The translations under genes were made by a program, and so were the position numbers. Shown here in pieces: positions 22,052 to 31,783 of a stretch of DNA of 64,000 nt. Numbering within the stretch: the first letter of the stretch is position 1; the number at the start of each line of letters is the position of its first letter. The notes under the pieces were generated by a model that was given only the letters and a program-made list of their open reading frames with translations, was not told where the DNA came from and did no database searches. Source of the DNA: Pantoea sp. BAV 3049 (GTDB lineage Bacteria > Pseudomonadota > Gammaproteobacteria > Enterobacterales > Enterobacteriaceae); the NCBI RefSeq assembly GCF_009765445.1, contig NZ_WHOY01000031.1, forward strand, positions 2,144,782 through 2,208,781, in the 5' to 3' direction.

Positions 22052-22927
22052 ATGAAAAAATTTGGCCCGATGACCCCACTGACCACGCGCCGCAACCTTT
22101 TACTTTCTGGTCTGGCGCTGGCATTGCTGGCCAACCGATCGGTCAGGGCTAAGGAAGAAAATGCCACGCTGCAGCTCTCCGCTTCCCGCAGCAAAGCTCA
22201 CACCCCGCCGCCGCCCGCAAATGGCAAAAAGATTGTCATGATAGATCCTGGCCACGGCGGGATTGATTCCGGCGCGGTTGGCGAAGAGGGATCGGAAGAG
22301 AAGCATGTGGTACTGGAGATCGCTAACCATATTCGCCATATGCTCAGCACTCACCCACATATTGAGGCACGCCTGACGCGCGAGACCGACCACTTTATTC
22401 CGCTAGGCGAGCGGGTGGAGATTGCGCATCAGCACGGCGCTAACTTGTTTATGTCAATCCATGCCGATGGCTTTACCAGCCCGGATGCCAACGGCGCGTC
22501 GGTGTTTGCGCTGTCTAACCGTGGTGCCAGCAGCAGCATGGCGCGTTATCTTTCTCAGCGTGAAAACGCGGCGGATGACGTCGGTGGCGTGAAAGCGGCT
22601 GAGAAAGATCACTATCTGCAACAGGTGCTGTTCGACCTGGTGCAGACCGATACCATTAAAAACAGCCTGACGCTGGGCAAACATGTACTGAACCAGATCC
22701 GTCCGGTGCATCACCTGCACAGTCAGCACACGGAACAGGCCGCTTTTGCGGTGCTGAAATCTCCGTCAATCCCGTCGGTTCTGGTGGAAACATCCTTTAT
22801 TACCAACCCGTCGGAAGAGCGCCTGCTGGGCACCACGGCCTTCCGCCAGAAGATTGCCAGCGCGATTGTTGACGGGATTGTTGGCTACTTTAATGAGTTT
22901 GATGCCAATAACCGCCGCCCCGGCTAA
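22052..22927 (+). CDS. amiA: N-acetylmuramoyl-L-alanine amidase AmiA
   Basis: A 291-residue periplasmic Amidase_3 enzyme that cleaves the amide between MurNAc and the stem peptide during septum splitting. The twin-arginine signal TTRRNLLLSGLALALL (Arg13-Arg14) ends near residue 33, so it is exported by Tat as in E. coli. Zinc ligands are visible: His68 in MIDPGHGGID, a Glu in GSEEKHVVLEI, the His of FMSIHADGF, and the catalytic Glu of SVLVETSFITN near the C-terminus. Activity should need an LytM-type activator. It is followed by hemF after 49 bases, as in E. coli. Confidence 0.95.
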   Translation: MKKFGPMTPLTTRRNLLLSGLALALLANRSVRAKEENATLQLSASRSKAHTPPPPANGKKIVMIDPGHGGIDSGAVGEEGSEEKHVVLEIANHIRHMLSTHPHIEARLTRETDHFIPLGERVEIAHQHGANLFMSIHADGFTSPDANGASVFALSNRGASSSMARYLSQRENAADDVGGVKAAEKDHYLQQVLFDLVQTDTIKNSLTLGKHVLNQIRPVHHLHSQHTEQAAFAVLKSPSIPSVLVETSFITNPSEERLLGTTAFRQKIASAIVDGIVGYFNEFDANNRRPG

Positions 22928-22961
22928 GCCTTTTTGACGTATACTGCGCGCGTTAATTTAA

Positions 22962-23885
<924 letters not shown>

Positions 23886-23918
23886 AAGAAAGCGGACTCA
23901 GAGCCTTCCACACAAACA

Positions 23919-24054
23919 ACTCAGTAGCTTAAAGCACGGGAATACACACCGGGAATAAAGCGTCTCGTGCCATGGACGGCACGAGTCGAACTGCCACGGA
24001 CGGAGCTTTTTGCGTCTTTATGAGCGGCTTGTGTTCCCCGTGCCTGCACTGAGT
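23919..24054. repeat. Nested inverted-repeat element between hemF and maeB
   Basis: Three nested pairs of arms share one centre. The outer pair ACTCAGT (23919-23925) and ACTGAGT (24048-24054) is perfect. The middle pair is GCACGGGAATACACA (23934-23948) with TGTGTTCCCCGTGC (24030-24043), near-perfect. An inner off-centre hairpin, CTCGTGCC/GGCACGAG, lies at 23964-23985. The 136-base size and intergenic position between convergent genes resemble short palindromic repeat elements of enterobacteria, but it is not ERIC or REP by sequence. It may also act as a bidirectional terminator. Copies elsewhere cannot be checked here. Confidence 0.6.
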
Positions 24055-24079
24055 CTTGACTGCCTTTAAAGCTCCAGCA

Positions 24080-26359
24080 TTAAAGAGGCCCGCTCTGCGC
24101 CTCCACCACCGCTAACGCCACCATATTGACGATCCGCCGCACCGAGGCAATCGGCGTCAGCACGTGTACCGGTTTAGCGATACCCATCAGCACCGGCCCC
24201 ACGGTCACCCCTTCCGAACTGGACACCCTCAGCAGGTTGTAGCTGATCCGCGCCGCCTCGACGTTAGGCATAATAAGAATATTAGCCGAACCTTTCAGCG
24301 GACTGTCCGGCATCAGATCCTGGCGAATACTCTCCACCAGCGCAGCATCGCCGTGCATTTCGCCGTCAATTTCCAGTTCGGGTGCTTTAGCCTGCACCAG
24401 CGCCAGCGTCTGGCGCATTTTGCAGGCCGCCGAGGAGTTGGAACTGCCAAAGCTGGAGTGGGAAAGCAGCGCCACTTTCGGTTCAATCCCGAAACGACGT
24501 ACCGTTTCCGCCGCCATTAAGGTCAGTTCCGCCAGCTGTTCCGGTGTTGGATCTTCGTTAACGTAGGTATCAGCGATAAAGGTGTTACCGCTTGGCAGCA
24601 GCAGCGCATTCATCGCACCGGCAACCTTCACATCCTCCCGGAAGCCGAACAGCTTTTCGATCACCTCATAATGCTCTTTGTAGTCGCCAATGGTGCCGCA
24701 GATCAGCGCATCCGCCTCGCCCCGATGAACCATGATCGCACCGATCAGCGTCGGGTTACCGATTACCGCTCGCTGTGCCTGCTCCGGCGACACACCGCGA
24801 CGCTTCATGATCTGGTAATACTCGTTCCAGTAGGCTTTGAAACGCGGATCGGACTCATTGTTCACCACTTCAAAATCCTTACCCGCTTCGATTTTCAGCC
24901 CAAGCTTTTTCAGCCGCATCTCAATCACGCTGGGGCGGCCAATCAGCACCGGCTTCGCCAGCCCGAGACCGATCAGCTCCTGAGTGGCATGCAGCACGCG
25001 GGCTTCCTCACCTTCCGCCAGCACCACCCGCCGGGGATCTTTGCGCGCCTGCGAAAAAATAGGCTTCATAAACAGGTTGGTTTTATAGACGAACTCGGTG
25101 AGCTTCTCGCGGTAGGCATCCATATCCTCAATCGGCCGCGTTGCCACGCCGGAGTCCATGGCGGCTTGCGCCACTGCCGGAGCGATCTGCACGATCAGAC
25201 GGGGATCGAAAGGTTTTGGGATCAGATAATCCGGACCAAACGACAGCTCCTGGTCGCCATAGGCTGAAGCCACCACGTCGCTCTGCTCGGCCAGCGCCAG
25301 TTCGGCAATGGCATGCACTGCCGCCAGCTTCATCTCTTCATTTATTGCGGTGGCCCCAACGTCCAGCGCACCGCGGAAAATGAACGGGAAGCACAGCACG
25401 TTGTTAACCTGGTTGGGATAGTCGGAACGCCCGGTGCAGATAATCGCATCCGGCCGCACCTCTTTCGCCAGTGGGGGCAGGATTTCAGGCTCCGGATTGG
25501 CCAGCGCAAGGATCAGCGGGTCGCGAGCCATTTTCTTCACCATTTCTGGCTTCATGACGCCCGGTCCGGAACAGCCAAGAAAGATATCCGCACCTGCAAT
25601 AACATCATCCAGCGTGCGCTTGCCGCTATCCGGCACCGCATAGGCCGCTTTGGTTTCGGCCATGTTCTGCTCGCGCCCCTGGTAAATGACGCCTTTGGAG
25701 TCGCAAACCACGATATTGCGCTTTTGCATCCCCAGCGCCACCAGCAGGTTCATACAGGCAATGGCCGAGGCCCCTGCTCCGGAGACCACCAGCCGGACAT
25801 CGGAGAAGGTCTTTTTCACCACTCTCAGCCCATTCATTACCGCCGCAGTACAGATAATGGCGGTGCCGTGCTGGTCGTCGTGAAATACCGGGATGTTCAT
25901 TTTTTCACGCAGCTTTTTCTCAATATAAAAGCATTCCGGCGCTTTGATATCTTCCAGGTTGATGCCACCAAATGTCGGCTCCAGTGCCGCCACCACGTCA
26001 ATCAGCCTGTCGGGGTCCGTTTCGTCAATTTCGATATCGAACACATCAATACCGGCGAATTTTTTAAACAGGACGCCCTTCCCTTCCATCACCGGCTTAC
26101 CGGCCAGCGCGCCGATATTGCCGAGTCCCAGCACCGCCGTGCCGTTGGAAACCACCGCCACCAGGTTACCCCGCGCGGTGTATTTATGGGCGGCCAGCGG
26201 GTCTGCGGCAATTTCCAGACAGGGCGCTGCCACGCCGGGAGAGTAAGCCAGCGCCAGGTCGCGCTGCGTGGCCAGAGGTTTAGTGGGAGAGACCTGAATT
26301 TTTCCCGGAACCGGGTATTGATGAAAATCGAGAGCGCTCTGCTTCAGTTGTTCGTCCAT
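24080..26359 (-). CDS. maeB: NADP-dependent malic enzyme MaeB
   Basis: A 759-residue enzyme that oxidatively decarboxylates malate to pyruvate with NADP+. The N-terminal malic domain contains [13 protein letters not shown] near 38-50, [17 protein letters not shown] near 80-96 and the metal-binding [11 protein letters not shown] near 159-169. The NAD(P)-binding domain has [13 protein letters not shown]. The C-terminal third is a phosphotransacetylase-like (PTA_PTB) domain, which in E. coli MaeB is regulatory. The ATG at 26359 gives exactly the E. coli length and has AAAGGA; a TTG two codons upstream is rejected. The D-apionate cluster is inserted upstream. Confidence 0.97.
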   Translation of the reverse strand: MDEQLKQSALDFHQYPVPGKIQVSPTKPLATQRDLALAYSPGVAAPCLEIAADPLAAHKYTARGNLVAVVSNGTAVLGLGNIGALAGKPVMEGKGVLFKKFAGIDVFDIEIDETDPDRLIDVVAALEPTFGGINLEDIKAPECFYIEKKLREKMNIPVFHDDQHGTAIICTAAVMNGLRVVKKTFSDVRLVVSGAGASAIACMNLLVALGMQKRNIVVCDSKGVIYQGREQNMAETKAAYAVPDSGKRTLDDVIAGADIFLGCSGPGVMKPEMVKKMARDPLILALANPEPEILPPLAKEVRPDAIICTGRSDYPNQVNNVLCFPFIFRGALDVGATAINEEMKLAAVHAIAELALAEQSDVVASAYGDQELSFGPDYLIPKPFDPRLIVQIAPAVAQAAMDSGVATRPIEDMDAYREKLTEFVYKTNLFMKPIFSQARKDPRRVVLAEGEEARVLHATQELIGLGLAKPVLIGRPSVIEMRLKKLGLKIEAGKDFEVVNNESDPRFKAYWNEYYQIMKRRGVSPEQAQRAVIGNPTLIGAIMVHRGEADALICGTIGDYKEHYEVIEKLFGFREDVKVAGAMNALLLPSGNTFIADTYVNEDPTPEQLAELTLMAAETVRRFGIEPKVALLSHSSFGSSNSSAACKMRQTLALVQAKAPELEIDGEMHGDAALVESIRQDLMPDSPLKGSANILIMPNVEAARISYNLLRVSSSEGVTVGPVLMGIAKPVHVLTPIASVRRIVNMVALAVVEAQSGPL

Positions 26360-26453
26360 TAGCAAGATCCTTTCGTTTTATCTGGAGGGTGTAAACGAGC
26401 CAGTATAAAAGCGAGAGCAGGACGAAAAACTTGAAGCAGGCCAAAGTTCAGAA

Positions 26454-27416
26454 CTACTTAGTCATATTCAGCAGCGTGCGGATATTTTGCGCCGAGCTGG
26501 CAATAATATCGATCGCGCCAGTCCGCAACGCGCCGAGAATTGCCATCGCCTTGGTATTCTCTGAGGCTATCGCAATCACGCACGGGATTTTGCGCAGCTC
26601 TTCAATGCTCAGGCCAATTACCCGGTCATTCATCACCGTGTCGACGTGCTCACCCTGCGCGTTAAAGAAATCATAACCCGCCACATCCCCCGTCACGCCC
26701 TGATTCAGGTGTGCATCCAGAATTTCGTGTGGCGTGAACCAGCCCAGCTTCACCATATAGCTGTTCTCGTTCATATCCCCAATCCCGACCAGCGCCACAT
26801 CCGCTTTCCGCGCACGGTCCAGCGTCTCCTTAATGGTGCCGTTCTGCATAAACGCCTCTTTCAGCGCACGGTTTTCCACATAGGCCGGTGCATACAGCGT
26901 TTCGCTGATCCCACCAAATTTCTTCGCCATCCGGCGGCTGATATGATCGGCATTGATTGCATCACCGGGACGGTGGGTACCACCGATGCCGCTGATAAAG
27001 TGACAATTGCGTGTCGGCACGCTGCCAGGATGATCGGCCACTGCCGCCACATTACGCCCCTGGCCAACCGCCACAACGGCGTTGTCCTTCAGCGTCTGGG
27101 AAAGGTGCATGGAAACCAGCGCGGCAACCTGGCGCCGCTGCTCTTCATCATCCTGATGATCCAGCGCGATCAGCGCACGTTGTAAGGGGAAACGTTCCAG
27201 CAGCTGCTGCTCCAGACGCATACTGAACACAGGATGATAGCGGACGTTGATCTCAACGATGCCCTCTTCCTTGGCCCGCTTCAGCAGTCGCCCGACCTTG
27301 ATGCGGGAAATGCCGAACTTACGCGCGATCTCTTCCTGGGTGATTTCATCCTGATAATAAGCGACGGCGATTTCCGTCAGCAGTTCTGTATCCTGAGAAG
27401 GCGAGTTTTTGTCCAT
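26454..27416 (-). CDS. SorC/DeoR-type transcriptional regulator of the D-apionate cluster
   Basis: A 320-residue sugar-binding regulator of the SorC family. The N-terminal helix-turn-helix is at about residues 15-57 (ITQEEIARKFGISRIKVGRL). The sugar-phosphate-binding domain runs from about 65 to 318 and includes VAVGQGRNVAAVADHPG and VALVGIGDMNE. It is the last gene of the minus-strand operon, 157 bases after apnO. SorC regulators respond to phosphorylated sugars, so an intermediate such as L-erythrulose 1-phosphate or D-erythrulose 4-phosphate is a reasonable ligand, by inference. The repeated TGAACATATGAACA elements in the divergent promoter region are its likely operators. Confidence 0.85.
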   Translation of the reverse strand: MDKNSPSQDTELLTEIAVAYYQDEITQEEIARKFGISRIKVGRLLKRAKEEGIVEINVRYHPVFSMRLEQQLLERFPLQRALIALDHQDDEEQRRQVAALVSMHLSQTLKDNAVVAVGQGRNVAAVADHPGSVPTRNCHFISGIGGTHRPGDAINADHISRRMAKKFGGISETLYAPAYVENRALKEAFMQNGTIKETLDRARKADVALVGIGDMNENSYMVKLGWFTPHEILDAHLNQGVTGDVAGYDFFNAQGEHVDTVMNDRVIGLSIEELRKIPCVIAIASENTKAMAILGALRTGAIDIIASSAQNIRTLLNMTK

Positions 27417-27573
27417 CCGGGTTCTCTTAAACGTCAGTCTGGTTAAGGCGCCAGCGCTTCATGCGCTCGGGCGGCCTGAGGGCCGCCGTTGCGCTCTGGC
27501 AATACCGGATTTATACCATTTTCATCGCCCGATCGGCCACTGATTGCCCCCGGGTGGCTGATACCGGTCACAA
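27417..27573 (-). other. apnO-regulator intergenic gap with hairpin
   Basis: A 157-base gap inside the minus-strand operon. A stem GGCGGCC/GGCCGCC with a TGAG-type loop lies near 27470-27488. It has no T-run on either strand, so it is more likely an mRNA structure that lowers regulator expression than a terminator. No open reading frame is supported. Confidence 0.35.
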
Positions 27574-28431
27574 TTACCGACGAATTGCGTCAATTTTCAG
27601 CATCCGCGCAATCACGATATCCAGCTCTTTCTGATCGAAAATCTGCTTCCAGTCCGGCCTGACGATCTTTTCACGACCATATTCCATGGCGATCATGCAG
27701 GCATCCGAGAACGGGTTCGTCGCACGGAAAGCCACGGCCAGCGCAATCTGAATATGCCCGTACAGCATCGCCTTGGCGGCTTCTTCCGGGACGCCGGAGT
27801 GCCTGACGGTTTCATCCAGCGCTTCTTTCATAAACGCGCCAACCATACAGGCCACAGTCTCCACCAGAGTCGGCTCCAGGTAGGCCAGCTGCGTGACCGT
27901 TACCCAGTGCACTTCTTCAACCGGGCCGTACATTATGCGGATTACTTTGCTCAGCTCAGCTTTCTGCGCGTCGCTGCCTGCTTCATAAGAAGCAGCGATG
28001 TGCTGGACAGCTGCCACGCCACCGAAGGCATCCGCGTGTTCTTCTTTGGTGTAGCGCTCCAGGAACACCGAAGGATGGCATGGGTGCGCGACCGCGTACA
28101 CAATACCGTCACGAATGGCGATCAGGTTGGCATATGCCGCTGCCGGATCCAGCGTTAACAGGATCGCGCCAGTTTTCATTTGCGGCACCACAATTTCAGA
28201 GACTTTGCCCAGCACGATATCCGGCACGGCGAGGATCACCACGTCGCTGACCGGCACGACAGACTCTGCGCTGGAGAGTTCTCGTCCCTGGGCAGTCACC
28301 TGAGACTGAGCCTGCGGAGCGCTTTCACAATAGAATACCTGGTAGTCACTTTTCTGCAGGTTGGCAGAAATACGCATACCCATTTTGCCGCCCGCGCCGA
28401 TGACGGTAATTGTTTTTAATTGAGTGCTCAT
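27574..28431 (-). CDS. apnO: D-apionate oxidoisomerase (ApnO)
   Basis: A 285-residue Rossmann-fold dehydrogenase with a 6-phosphogluconate-dehydrogenase-like C-terminal domain. The NAD-binding loop is VIGAGGKMGMRIS near residues 10-22. Conserved later segments are VAHPCHPSVF near 112-121 and VQHIAASYEAGS. ApnO converts D-apionate to 3-oxo-isoapionate with NAD+. The family call rests on this architecture and above all on the neighbours: the four other enzymes of the D-apionate to erythrose-4-phosphate route are in the same cluster. It starts 3 bases after the oiaC stop. Without that context only a PGDH_C dehydrogenase could be claimed. Confidence 0.78.
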   Translation of the reverse strand: MSTQLKTITVIGAGGKMGMRISANLQKSDYQVFYCESAPQAQSQVTAQGRELSSAESVVPVSDVVILAVPDIVLGKVSEIVVPQMKTGAILLTLDPAAAYANLIAIRDGIVYAVAHPCHPSVFLERYTKEEHADAFGGVAAVQHIAASYEAGSDAQKAELSKVIRIMYGPVEEVHWVTVTQLAYLEPTLVETVACMVGAFMKEALDETVRHSGVPEEAAKAMLYGHIQIALAVAFRATNPFSDACMIAMEYGREKIVRPDWKQIFDQKELDIVIARMLKIDAIRR

Positions 28432-28434
28432 AAA

Positions 28435-29241
28435 TTACTCCTGGAATTGACGATTATTTAAATAGTCGACGCTCTGCTGAGTCCACTGCTGTTCGAGCTG
28501 GCAGGTGCGATCCGCATCCTGCTGCCAGGGTAGCCAGTGTTCAACGATCTGGTTGATCCCTTTGCTGTCCGGCCGCACGCGGTCGATCAGCAGGTCATAA
28601 TTCAGCAACCCTTCGCCCATCGGGCTGCCGGCCAGCGTAAAGCCGACCCAGCCATCCTGACGGGAAAAAGCAAAATCTTTGATATGCAGGTTCAGCACAC
28701 GATCCGCCGTGTTGGCGATCACCTGCTCGGGCAACTCCAGAGCCGCCACGCAGTTGGCCGGATCCAGACAAACGCCAAGGTAAAGAGAGTCAAAACGGTT
28801 GATGACTGACATCATGTCAACGCTGCGCACCTGCTCATAGGTCTCCAGACAAAGACTGACCTTTTGCTGTTCAAACTTCGGCAGCACGCCTTCGATCATC
28901 GCTGCGGCTTCACTTAGCGTGGGGCGGGAAGTGGCGCTGTTAAACATTGAGCGCAACACGCTGGCTTCCAGCACGTCGGCAATCTCGAGATAGCGCTGCA
29001 GATGAGTGTTAACCAGTCCACGGGTGCCCAACTCAAGCTGCATTCCCAGCCGGTCGGCCTGCTGACGCAGTTTCTGCAACTCAGCCGTGCTCCAGCTTTC
29101 AATCTGCGGATAGTCACAAATCTGGAAAACTGACACGCCCATCTCTGTCGTTTGCTGCAGCATATCGGCCAGACTCAGGGGAGCCGGAACCTTTGGCGAG
29201 GCGCGCCAGAAATACGCATAGGTGCTTAAGCCTGTGGCCAT
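28435..29241 (-). CDS. oiaC: 3-oxo-isoapionate decarboxylase (xylose isomerase-like TIM barrel)
   Basis: A 268-residue protein of the xylose isomerase-like TIM-barrel family. Candidate metal ligands follow the family pattern: Glu in SLCLETYEQ (about 133), Asp in GVCLDPANC (about 163), His in NLHIKDF (about 190) and Glu in IVEHWLPW (about 237). In the described pathway, OiaC decarboxylates 3-oxo-isoapionate to L-erythrulose. Its start overlaps the 3' end of lerI by 16 bases. The reaction is assigned by gene context; by fold alone it could be any sugar isomerase or epimerase. Confidence 0.75.
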   Translation of the reverse strand: MATGLSTYAYFWRASPKVPAPLSLADMLQQTTEMGVSVFQICDYPQIESWSTAELQKLRQQADRLGMQLELGTRGLVNTHLQRYLEIADVLEASVLRSMFNSATSRPTLSEAAAMIEGVLPKFEQQKVSLCLETYEQVRSVDMMSVINRFDSLYLGVCLDPANCVAALELPEQVIANTADRVLNLHIKDFAFSRQDGWVGFTLAGSPMGEGLLNYDLLIDRVRPDSKGINQIVEHWLPWQQDADRTCQLEQQWTQQSVDYLNNRQFQE

Positions 29242-30023
29242 GATGCCTCCTGTGGCTGGCGTGAAAGCGCGGCGGCTTCATCAATAATGGTTTTCAGGGC
29301 GGAGGATTGATGGGCAAAGCGCCCAAGGAACAGGCCACCGACGCGGTTACCCAGGCGGCTGAGCAGGCCCGGTCCGGCGCTGCCGCCATAAATCACGCTG
29401 AAGGTGAAATTACCCAGTCCGCTGAACTGGCGCAGGCCATGACAGACCTCACCGATAAAATCGTCCGGCGCGGAAGTTGCCGCCCCGATGGCCCACTGAG
29501 GTTCGTAAGCCAGAATGATGTGACCGGAAAGCTGCTGCTCGCGGGCCTGGTTTAACGAAGCATCCAGCTGCTGTCGGCACAAAGCGATAGCCGCTTCAGC
29601 TGGCCCTTGTCCGGGTTCCCCAAGGCACAACACTGGCGTTAAGCCATTGCGTAAAGATGCCGCCAGTTTCCCGGCGATCTGCACATCGTCTTCAGCAAAA
29701 TAACGACGCCGTTCGGCATGGCCGACTTCAGCATAGCCGCAGCCCATTTCGGCCAGCATTACGCCGCTGACTTCACCGGTCCAGGCGCCGTTATCTTCCC
29801 AACTGAGATCCTGCGCGCCGACCACCACTTTTGTTCCGGCGAAGGCTTCCAGCACAGGCGGTAAGGCCGGAAAAGAAGGCAGAATGAACAACCTGACTTC
29901 ACCGCTCTCAATCGCCGGATGGACACGGGCAATGGCGGCGACTTCCTGACTCCAGGCCAGCGTCTGCTGATAGCCGAAGTACATTTTCAGGCTGACACCC
30001 AGCGTGATGCGTGGCTGTGCCAT
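29226..30023 (-). CDS. lerI: L-erythrulose-1-phosphate isomerase (TPI paralogue)
   Basis: A 265-residue triosephosphate isomerase paralogue. The TPI active-site residues are all present: Lys13 (VSLKMYFGY in place of the usual NWKMN), His102 (EVGHAERRRYF) and Glu174 (LAYEPQWAIG), with the phosphate loop GGSAGPGLL near residues 218-226. The altered loop after Lys13 argues for a substrate other than triose phosphate. In the D-apionate and L-threitol routes LerI turns L-erythrulose 1-phosphate into D-erythrulose 4-phosphate. It overlaps lerK by one base (TGATG). Confidence 0.8.
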   Translation of the reverse strand: MAQPRITLGVSLKMYFGYQQTLAWSQEVAAIARVHPAIESGEVRLFILPSFPALPPVLEAFAGTKVVVGAQDLSWEDNGAWTGEVSGVMLAEMGCGYAEVGHAERRRYFAEDDVQIAGKLAASLRNGLTPVLCLGEPGQGPAEAAIALCRQQLDASLNQAREQQLSGHIILAYEPQWAIGAATSAPDDFIGEVCHGLRQFSGLGNFTFSVIYGGSAGPGLLSRLGNRVGGLFLGRFAHQSSALKTIIDEAAALSRQPQEASWPQA

Positions 30024-31783
30024 CAGTTAACCTCCTGCAACCGGGATGCTGCAGAGGTGTCCTGCTGGCGCAGTTGCTCCAAGACTTTGTTGACGATCAA
30101 CGCCAGCGAAACGGCACCGGCATCCGGCGTGCCCTTGCTTTTTTCTGCCAGAGGACGTGCGCGGCCCATTTTAGGCACCAGCTGCGCGGTAGCCTCAGCA
30201 CTGAGCGTGGCCTGTCGCGCCGCTGCGGCCCAGGCATCAATCAGGGAATCACCGGCCTCTACGCGCTCGCTCAGCGTTTCGCTGAACGGCACCAGCACAT
30301 CGACCATCGTTTTGTCACCTGGCTTGGCCTTGCCGAAATGCATGATGCCTTCTTTGGCATGCTGCACGCCCAACGCCATGCGGCTGGCATCAGGCACTTC
30401 ACTGTCGCCAATTGCCGTACCGATGGCAGTCAGGGCCACGCCCCACAATGCGCCAGAAGTGCCACCGGCTTTATCCGCCCAGGCATCGGCGGCGCGGCAC
30501 AGCAGGGTGCCAGCACCCGCCTTGCGCTGCTGCATTTCATGCGCTTTTTCCTGCGCGCCCTTCACGCCGCGGGCCATGCCGATACCGTGATCGCCGTCCC
30601 CCGCGACCGCATCAATCCGGCCCAGCTCTTCTTCATGCTCTTCTATCACCTGCGCCATCGCATTGACTACGGCCAGCACACATCCGGCGGAATGTTGCGA
30701 CTGCTTGGTGGCAACCGGGATTTCGTCCGTTTCCGGCAGGATCAGCTCGGCTTCACTCAGCGGTTCGGCAACAATCACGCTGCCCTTGCGAAAGGCGGGG
30801 GCATTCGCCGGAGCACGCCAGAAGGTTTCCAGCTCTTCATCCAGCCACATCAGCGTCAGAGATGTACCAGCCATATTAAAGCTGGTGACAAACTCGCCGA
30901 CTTCCGGTTCCACCACTTCCAGCCCGGCATCATTCAGCAGTTGCGCCACGCGGCGATAAACCACAAACAGCTCTTCATACTTCACCGAGCCAAGGCCGTT
31001 AAGAATGACGGCGACACGCTGTCCCCGCACTTCAGTAATCTCTTGCGGGCACTCTTTCAGCAGCCGCTCGACAAACAGTTCCGCCAGCGTATCGGCAGGC
31101 GGAATATCGCATTCGCTAATCCCTGGCTCGCCGTGGATGCCCATGCCCAGCGCCATGGTGCCATGAGCCACTTCAAACAGCGGCTGAGCAGCACCCGGCA
31201 GCGTACAACCGGAAAAAGCCACGCCAAGTGAACGGGTACGGTGATTAGCATGGCGAGCCAGACGGGTCACGTCTTCCAGCGTGTAACCGGCTTCAGCCGC
31301 TGCGGCAGCCGCTTTGAATACCGCCAGATCGCCGGCGACACCGCGACGTTTTTCCTGTTCAGAAAGCGAGGCGCTGGAAATATCATCCGTTACCGCCAAC
31401 AGCTCGCAGGGAATGCCTTCTGATTTCAGCCGCTCGCAGGCCTGGCCAAAATGCAGCACGTCGCCGGCATAGTTACCGAAGGCCAGCAGCACGCCACCGC
31501 CGTTTTCAGTAGCCCGCGCCACGTTATAAATCTGCTGTGCGGAAGGCGAGGCAAACAGATTGCCCATCGCTGCGCCATGCGCCATGCCCTGCCCGACCAG
31601 GCCGGAGAAGGCCGGATAGTGCCCCGACCCACCGCCGATCACGACAGCCACGCAGCCTGGTTTGCTGCGGGTGCTGCGTACCACACCGCCCGGAACCTGA
31701 CGAACCTTGTCCGCATTGGCGGCGACAAAACCCTCAATCAGCTCACTGGCAAAGGCCGAAGGTTGGTTGAATAAATAGGTCAT
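30023..31783 (-). CDS. lerK: L-erythrulose 1-kinase (DhaK-DhaL fusion)
   Basis: A 586-residue ATP-dependent kinase of the dihydroxyacetone kinase family. The DhaK domain covers about residues 1-330, with GGGSGHYPAFSGLVGQG at 50-66 and His217 in ALGMGIHGEPG, which forms the hemiaminal with the ketose in DHA kinases. The ATP-binding DhaL domain starts near 370 and has the metal-binding AVAGDGDHGIGMARG. No DhaM is present, so it is ATP- rather than PEP-dependent. The context makes L-erythrulose the likely substrate; dihydroxyacetone activity is possible. It overlaps the MFS gene by four bases (ATGA). Confidence 0.82.
   Translation of the reverse strand: MTYLFNQPSAFASELIEGFVAANADKVRQVPGGVVRSTRSKPGCVAVVIGGGSGHYPAFSGLVGQGMAHGAAMGNLFASPSAQQIYNVARATENGGGVLLAFGNYAGDVLHFGQACERLKSEGIPCELLAVTDDISSASLSEQEKRRGVAGDLAVFKAAAAAAEAGYTLEDVTRLARHANHRTRSLGVAFSGCTLPGAAQPLFEVAHGTMALGMGIHGEPGISECDIPPADTLAELFVERLLKECPQEITEVRGQRVAVILNGLGSVKYEELFVVYRRVAQLLNDAGLEVVEPEVGEFVTSFNMAGTSLTLMWLDEELETFWRAPANAPAFRKGSVIVAEPLSEAELILPETDEIPVATKQSQHSAGCVLAVVNAMAQVIEEHEEELGRIDAVAGDGDHGIGMARGVKGAQEKAHEMQQRKAGAGTLLCRAADAWADKAGGTSGALWGVALTAIGTAIGDSEVPDASRMALGVQHAKEGIMHFGKAKPGDKTMVDVLVPFSETLSERVEAGDSLIDAWAAAARQATLSAEATAQLVPKMGRARPLAEKSKGTPDAGAVSLALIVNKVLEQLRQQDTSAASRLQEVN

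Noticed and set aside
30011..31231. A 406-codon plus-strand frame antisense to lerK
   Set aside because: It is opposite a well-supported kinase, resembles no family, and has the composition of an antisense shadow.
30023..31783. PTS-dependent dihydroxyacetone kinase (DhaKLM)
   Set aside because: DhaK and DhaL are fused and no DhaM is encoded, so the enzyme should be ATP-dependent; neighbours favour L-erythrulose.
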